Shown: positions 60,736 through 64,000 of the stretch, piece after piece
How the letters are laid out: the number at the start of each line of letters is the position of its first letter
Numbering within the stretch: the first letter of the stretch is position 1
DNA from: an uncultured Lachnospiraceae bacterium
GTDB lineage: Bacteria > Bacillota > Clostridia > Lachnospirales > Lachnospiraceae
Assembly: GCA_900315505.1 (NCBI GenBank)
Contig: OMZG01000011.1
Location: 17,801 to 81,800 of the forward strand
Reading direction: 5' to 3'
Length of the DNA: 64,000 bases
The notes under the pieces: generated by a model
Databases searched by the model: none
What the model was told of the DNA's origin: nothing
What the model saw: the letters and a program-made list of their open reading frames with translations, nothing else
Position numbers and translations under genes: made by a program

Positions 60736-62201
60736 TAACCCTTCAGTTCCTCGAGCACCTCTTTGATCAGTACTCTCTCGTCCATCGGATACTTGACGCC
60801 CTTGATCTCCTGATAGTCCTCATGACCCTTACCTGCAAGGATTATGACATCACCCTTCTGGCCATGCTCGATGGCATACCTTATTGCCTCTTTCCTGTCA
60901 GGGATCTTCACGTACTTACCATCGGTCTTCCTGATGCCGGTCTCGATATCATTTATGATATCAAGCGGCTCCTCGAATCGCGGATTGTCAGATGTGATAA
61001 TGGTGAAGTCAGACAGTCTTCCTGACACCTCGCCCATCTCATATCTGCGAAGCTTCGAACGGTTGCCGCCACATCCGAATACGGTGACGATCCTGCCAGG
61101 ATGGTACTCCTTGATGGAAGTCAGAAGACTCTCCAGGGCCATTGCATTATGCGCATAGTCTATCATCAGAGCAAAGTCATCCGACACATGGATCATCTCG
61201 ATACGGCCCTTTACCTTGGCGGCCTTGAGAGCCTTCTGCATTGCCTCCACGCTCACATTGAAGAAATGGCATACAGCGATCGCACACAGCGAATTGTATA
61301 CGGAAAATCTGCCCGGCACATCAATAGTCACCGGGAAATTTTCCTTTCCTGTGACCTCGTAATTCACGCCGAGATATCCCGGCTTGTGCACGAGTTCTAT
61401 ATCCTTCGCCACGAAATCAGCATCATGATCTATGGCGTAGGTATTCACCGTGCAGGTGTGACCCTTGAGAATATCCTCGAAATGCTCGTCGTCTGCATTG
61501 AAGATTCCGTGTCTGCACTGTCTGAAAAGAAGACTCTTGCAGTACAGATATTCCGCGAAATCCTTGTGCTCGGCCGGTCCGATATGGTCCGGGGAAATAT
61601 TTGTAAAGATGCCGATCTCAAATGTCATACCGCTCACACGGTGAAGCTTCAGAGCCTGCGAGCTTACTTCCATGACTGCTATCTCAATTCCCTGATCTGC
61701 CATCTGTGACAGATAGTCCTGAACCACGTAGCTCTCAGGAGTAGTATTAAGAGACGGTATATGCTTATCTCCTATTATTGCCTCAATAGTCCCGATAAGG
61801 CCGACATTCTTACCGGCATTTTCAAGAATGGACCTGATCATATATGTAGTCGTGGTCTTGCCCTTGGTACCTGTGATCCCAATTACCTTGATCTTATCCG
61901 CAGGATGATCAAACCAGGCAGCAGATAAATATGCGAGTGCCTCTCTTGCATCATCAACTTTTATAAAAGTGACATTCTCCGGGACCTCCACGTCCTTCTC
62001 TGCGACTACTGCCACAGCCCCTGCTTCTATCACCTGAGGCACGAAGCTGGTGCCGTCGACCTTTGCCCCGGGCATTGCCACGAACAGGCTTCCCTTGCCT
62101 GCCTTTCTCGAATCATACACTAGGCTCTCGATCTCTGCATCAGCCGGTCCGCTCGTGACTGTATACTGTGTATCTTTTAAAAGTTCGCTTATTTTTTTCA
62201 T
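60735..62201 (-). CDS. murE: UDP-MurNAc-L-Ala-D-Glu:meso-diaminopimelate ligase
   Basis: A 488-residue Mur ligase. GITGTKGKTTTTYMI (about 107-121) is the ATP loop; YAHNAMALESLL and TSDNPRFEEPLDIIND follow, the DNPR motif being the one used for meso-diaminopimelate. It adds the third residue of the peptidoglycan stem peptide. GGAGG lies before the ATG. It leads a murE-priA-def-fmt operon. Confidence 0.97.
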   Translation of the reverse strand: MKKISELLKDTQYTVTSGPADAEIESLVYDSRKAGKGSLFVAMPGAKVDGTSFVPQVIEAGAVAVVAEKDVEVPENVTFIKVDDAREALAYLSAAWFDHPADKIKVIGITGTKGKTTTTYMIRSILENAGKNVGLIGTIEAIIGDKHIPSLNTTPESYVVQDYLSQMADQGIEIAVMEVSSQALKLHRVSGMTFEIGIFTNISPDHIGPAEHKDFAEYLYCKSLLFRQCRHGIFNADDEHFEDILKGHTCTVNTYAIDHDADFVAKDIELVHKPGYLGVNYEVTGKENFPVTIDVPGRFSVYNSLCAIAVCHFFNVSVEAMQKALKAAKVKGRIEMIHVSDDFALMIDYAHNAMALESLLTSIKEYHPGRIVTVFGCGGNRSKLRRYEMGEVSGRLSDFTIITSDNPRFEEPLDIINDIETGIRKTDGKYVKIPDRKEAIRYAIEHGQKGDVIILAGKGHEDYQEIKGVKYPMDERVLIKEVLEELKG

Positions 62202-62226
62202 AAAAAAATATCCTCCAGTCCCGTCA

Positions 62227-62232
62227 ATTATA
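62227..62232 (-). promoter_or_regulatory. -10 element of the murE operon
   Basis: A perfect minus-strand TATAAT lies 26 bases before the murE ATG. The -35 position is a T run from the neighbouring terminator, so promoter strength is uncertain. Confidence 0.45.
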
Positions 62233-62248
62233 CTCTATTTCCTGATAT

Positions 62249-62274
62249 AAAAAAAGGTGACAGTGACGTCACCT
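62249..62274 (-). terminator. Intrinsic terminator of the Crp/Fnr gene
   Basis: Stem GGTGAC/GTCACC followed on the minus strand by seven T. One arm is formed by the stop codon region of the gene itself. Confidence 0.85.
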
Positions 62275-62931
62275 CAGTGTAAATTCATTCTTGTGATATG
62301 AGATCAGGCCATCCCTCTGCATCCGCGACAGCTCCGCACTCATCGCACTCCTCTCAACCGACAGATAATCAGCCAGCTGCTGCCTGTCAAAGGGAATCGT
62401 GAAATGCTTCGAATCATGACGCTGTGCCTCATCAGACAGATATGCCAGGAGCTTCTCGCGGGTCGTGCGCTTGCTCATGTGGCTGATCTTCCGGTTCATA
62501 TACCGATTCCGCCTGGTGGATATCATGTAGAGATTCTGTATGAGCAGATTATGAAAGGAGCATGCCCTCTGACACGTAGTAAGGATACCATGCATATCCA
62601 TGAAAAGCACCCTGCACCTCGTGAGTGCCCGTATATCATTCGGAAGCGGCTCTGAATCAGGTGATGAATATGCCTCTCCGAATATCTCTCCCGGGCCTAT
62701 GAGATTAATAATCGCGGCATTGCCCCAGTAATCTATATTCTCTACCTGCAGCTGACCCTCCATCACTACACCGATCTGTGAGATCTGATCTCCTGCAGAG
62801 AAAATATAGCTGTCCTTGTCGTATGTCCGTATCTCTCCATGTACGCAGTCCATCAGTAACTCGATCTGCTCACCACTGATGCCTGTAAATATGCGGGCCT
62901 GCTCAAGCTCGCTTAAGTCCTGCGTGTTCAT
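62269..62931 (-). CDS. Crp/Fnr family transcriptional regulator
   Basis: A 220-residue protein. A cyclic-nucleotide-binding-type beta barrel (about 15-125) includes GPGEIFGEAYSS, and the C-terminal winged helix (about 145-215) includes DRQQLADYLSVERSAMSAELSRMQRDGLI. There is no N-terminal Fnr Cys cluster. The effector is unknown; many clostridial members regulate anaerobic metabolism. The start overlaps the upstream DUF5685 gene by 29 bases, with GGAGG about 11 bases upstream. Confidence 0.88.
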   Translation of the reverse strand: MNTQDLSELEQARIFTGISGEQIELLMDCVHGEIRTYDKDSYIFSAGDQISQIGVVMEGQLQVENIDYWGNAAIINLIGPGEIFGEAYSSPDSEPLPNDIRALTRCRVLFMDMHGILTTCQRACSFHNLLIQNLYMISTRRNRYMNRKISHMSKRTTREKLLAYLSDEAQRHDSKHFTIPFDRQQLADYLSVERSAMSAELSRMQRDGLISYHKNEFTLR

Positions 62932-63769
62932 AAAGCTTCAGTCCCTCCCTCGTGACGCCGTCATTCCTGAACGAGCTCCATATACCATCATAGATCACAT
63001 TCCGAAGGATCGAATCATCCTTCTCGATCGGTAGCATCTCGAATGATCTGGTCGTCTCGGACATCATCGACGTAAGCGACATCTGTATATAATCCTCGAA
63101 GCCCTTCGGATCTGAATCCTGCTTCGCGATCAATGGATTGTAATTGCCGCTCTTCCTGTCCTTCCCGATGTTCAGATAGGCATCAAGCACATAGACAAAC
63201 TTGCCGATGTAGTAGCCCATATTCTCCAGATCCTTCTGCCAGCTGTCCTCTCTCACGGCAAAAATATCCGCAAGCATCTGTCCGGTCTTCCCTGCGGGTA
63301 TGTCTATATTCTCCTCATGTCTCTGCTCTGCCTTCGTGATGCACTCGATATTGCGTGCGCAGGCATCATACTGCTTAGGATACTTCTGTGCAATCTCATC
63401 CACATACCTCTGCAGATATGCGGCAAGCGACTTCTTCTTGTGATCGTGCTCATCCCTGTAGTCATAGAGCAGACTGTAATATCCGAGAAGAATATTCATC
63501 GAAGCCACATAATCCGTGAACTCATTCGTCACTATCCTGTGCTTCCTGAACGGATGCACGCTGCACTTGTCCATAATAATGGTATTCTTCGGCTCATACA
63601 GTCCAGAAAGCAGGACATACAGGAAGTTGACATCATAGCTGAGCACCATACTTCCCTTCAGTCCTGCCATCCTCTGCAGCTGCCTGCACAAGCCACAGTA
63701 ATATGATCTATATTCTTCCTTTTCCTCATCAGACAACTGCTGTCTGTCTGCAATAACATAGCCAAACAT
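62903..63769 (-). CDS. DUF5685-like protein
   Basis: A 288-residue soluble, mostly helical protein. It starts MFGYVIADRQQLSDEEKEEYRSYYCGLCRQLQ, where YCGLC resembles a metal-binding pair, with further Cys and His residues (IIMDKCSVHPF, YDACARNIECI). This is the DUF5685 pattern, whose function is unknown. It is the first gene of a pair with the Crp/Fnr regulator, overlapping it by 29 bases. Confidence 0.6.
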   Translation of the reverse strand: MFGYVIADRQQLSDEEKEEYRSYYCGLCRQLQRMAGLKGSMVLSYDVNFLYVLLSGLYEPKNTIIMDKCSVHPFRKHRIVTNEFTDYVASMNILLGYYSLLYDYRDEHDHKKKSLAAYLQRYVDEIAQKYPKQYDACARNIECITKAEQRHEENIDIPAGKTGQMLADIFAVREDSWQKDLENMGYYIGKFVYVLDAYLNIGKDRKSGNYNPLIAKQDSDPKGFEDYIQMSLTSMMSETTRSFEMLPIEKDDSILRNVIYDGIWSSFRNDGVTREGLKLYEHAGLKRA

Positions 63770-63951
63770 CGTACTATATCCTCGAAGTGAAACAAGCCAG
63801 AAACGTAGTTATCACTTCTATTAATATAATACTAAATGTCTGTAATTGCCATTAAACCTTTATTAAAAACTCTTTTACTATATTTTATTTTCCTGAATAG
63901 GCCGGATCTTTAACACTTACTATAGCATAAGAATTAAATAAAAACACTTAC

Positions 63952-63976
63952 AAGCCGCAGAAATGCGGCTTTTTTC
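63952..63976 (+). terminator. Terminator-like hairpin at the right edge
   Basis: Stem AAGCCGCA/TGCGGCTT with a GAAA loop, followed on the plus strand by six T residues. No plus-strand gene precedes it in this window; it may end a short RNA, or act as an attenuator for a gene beyond the edge. Confidence 0.6.
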
Positions 63977-64000
63977 ATGCCCAAAATCTGTCAAGTTTTT

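Noticed and set aside
1..64000. CRISPR array, tRNA, rRNA, insertion sequence or prophage
   Set aside because: No regularly spaced repeats, tRNA cloverleaf, rRNA conserved segments, transposase or phage structural genes were seen; the repeats present are low-complexity or REP-like.

Overview
The window looks like the chromosome of an anaerobic Firmicute of the class Clostridia, most likely a gut or rumen Lachnospiraceae. The evidence is the mid-range base composition, GGAGG-type ribosome sites, TTGACA/TATAAT promoters, TPP and cobalamin riboswitches, a meso-DAP type MurE, VanW and LicD proteins, an Ech hydrogenase, and an EAL-first c-di-GMP protein. No tRNA, rRNA, CRISPR array, prophage or insertion sequence was seen. 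Most genes lie on the minus strand; only a TPR-like protein, ilvE, an AP2/HNH-like gene and a GH9 cellulase lie on the plus strand.

Layout. 1-5860: aminotransferase (cut by the window edge), Lrp/AsnC regulator, AIR-synthase-like protein, VanW wall protein, TPR-like protein, endonuclease III and an MntP-like membrane protein. 5971-11246: a run read from a promoter upstream of a ThrH-like phosphatase: a large MCP chemoreceptor, an orphan sugar-binding lipoprotein, a DUF308 membrane protein, a small protein and a TetR regulator. 11340-16818: thiC under a TPP riboswitch, putP, ilvE, and rplM-rpsI with an L13-type leader. 16835-30744: a surface-polymer locus. LicD and a pyruvyltransferase are followed, from a separate strong promoter, by a polyol-phosphate dehydrogenase, a pentulose-phosphate epimerase, a TarI-like cytidylyltransferase, a TagB/TagF-like polymerase, a secreted 5'-nucleotidase-like protein and a GtrA/GT-C/GtrB glycosylation trio. 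Together they could make a CDP-pentitol, polymerise it and decorate the product outside the cell. 30893-37688: radical SAM protein, a 1271-residue EAL/PAS/GAF/GGDEF protein, and a family 2 glycosyltransferase.

37735-45619 holds a complete energy-converting [NiFe] hydrogenase operon, echABCDEF, followed by the maturation genes hypC, hypD and hypE. Each of the three junctions echF-hypC, hypC-hypD and hypD-hypE contains a different repeat element. 45808-52037: a cytidylate-kinase-like protein, a NhaD-type antiporter and a SWI/SNF helicase. 52118-57236: an AP2/degenerate-HNH protein that appears to be read from a leaderless mRNA; an exported cobaltochelatase (CbiK) with a NEAT-like tail under a cobalamin riboswitch; and a lipoprotein GH9 cellulase. 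57258-64000: a murE-priA-def-fmt housekeeping operon, a Crp/Fnr regulator and a DUF5685 protein.

The least ordinary items are the exported CbiK-NEAT protein under B12 control, the AP2-HNH-AP2 protein with its leaderless promoter, the pentitol-polymer locus with its own epimerase, the chemoreceptor paired with a transporterless binding protein, and the stacked repeats in the ech-hyp operon. All family assignments were made by reading motifs; no database search was run.
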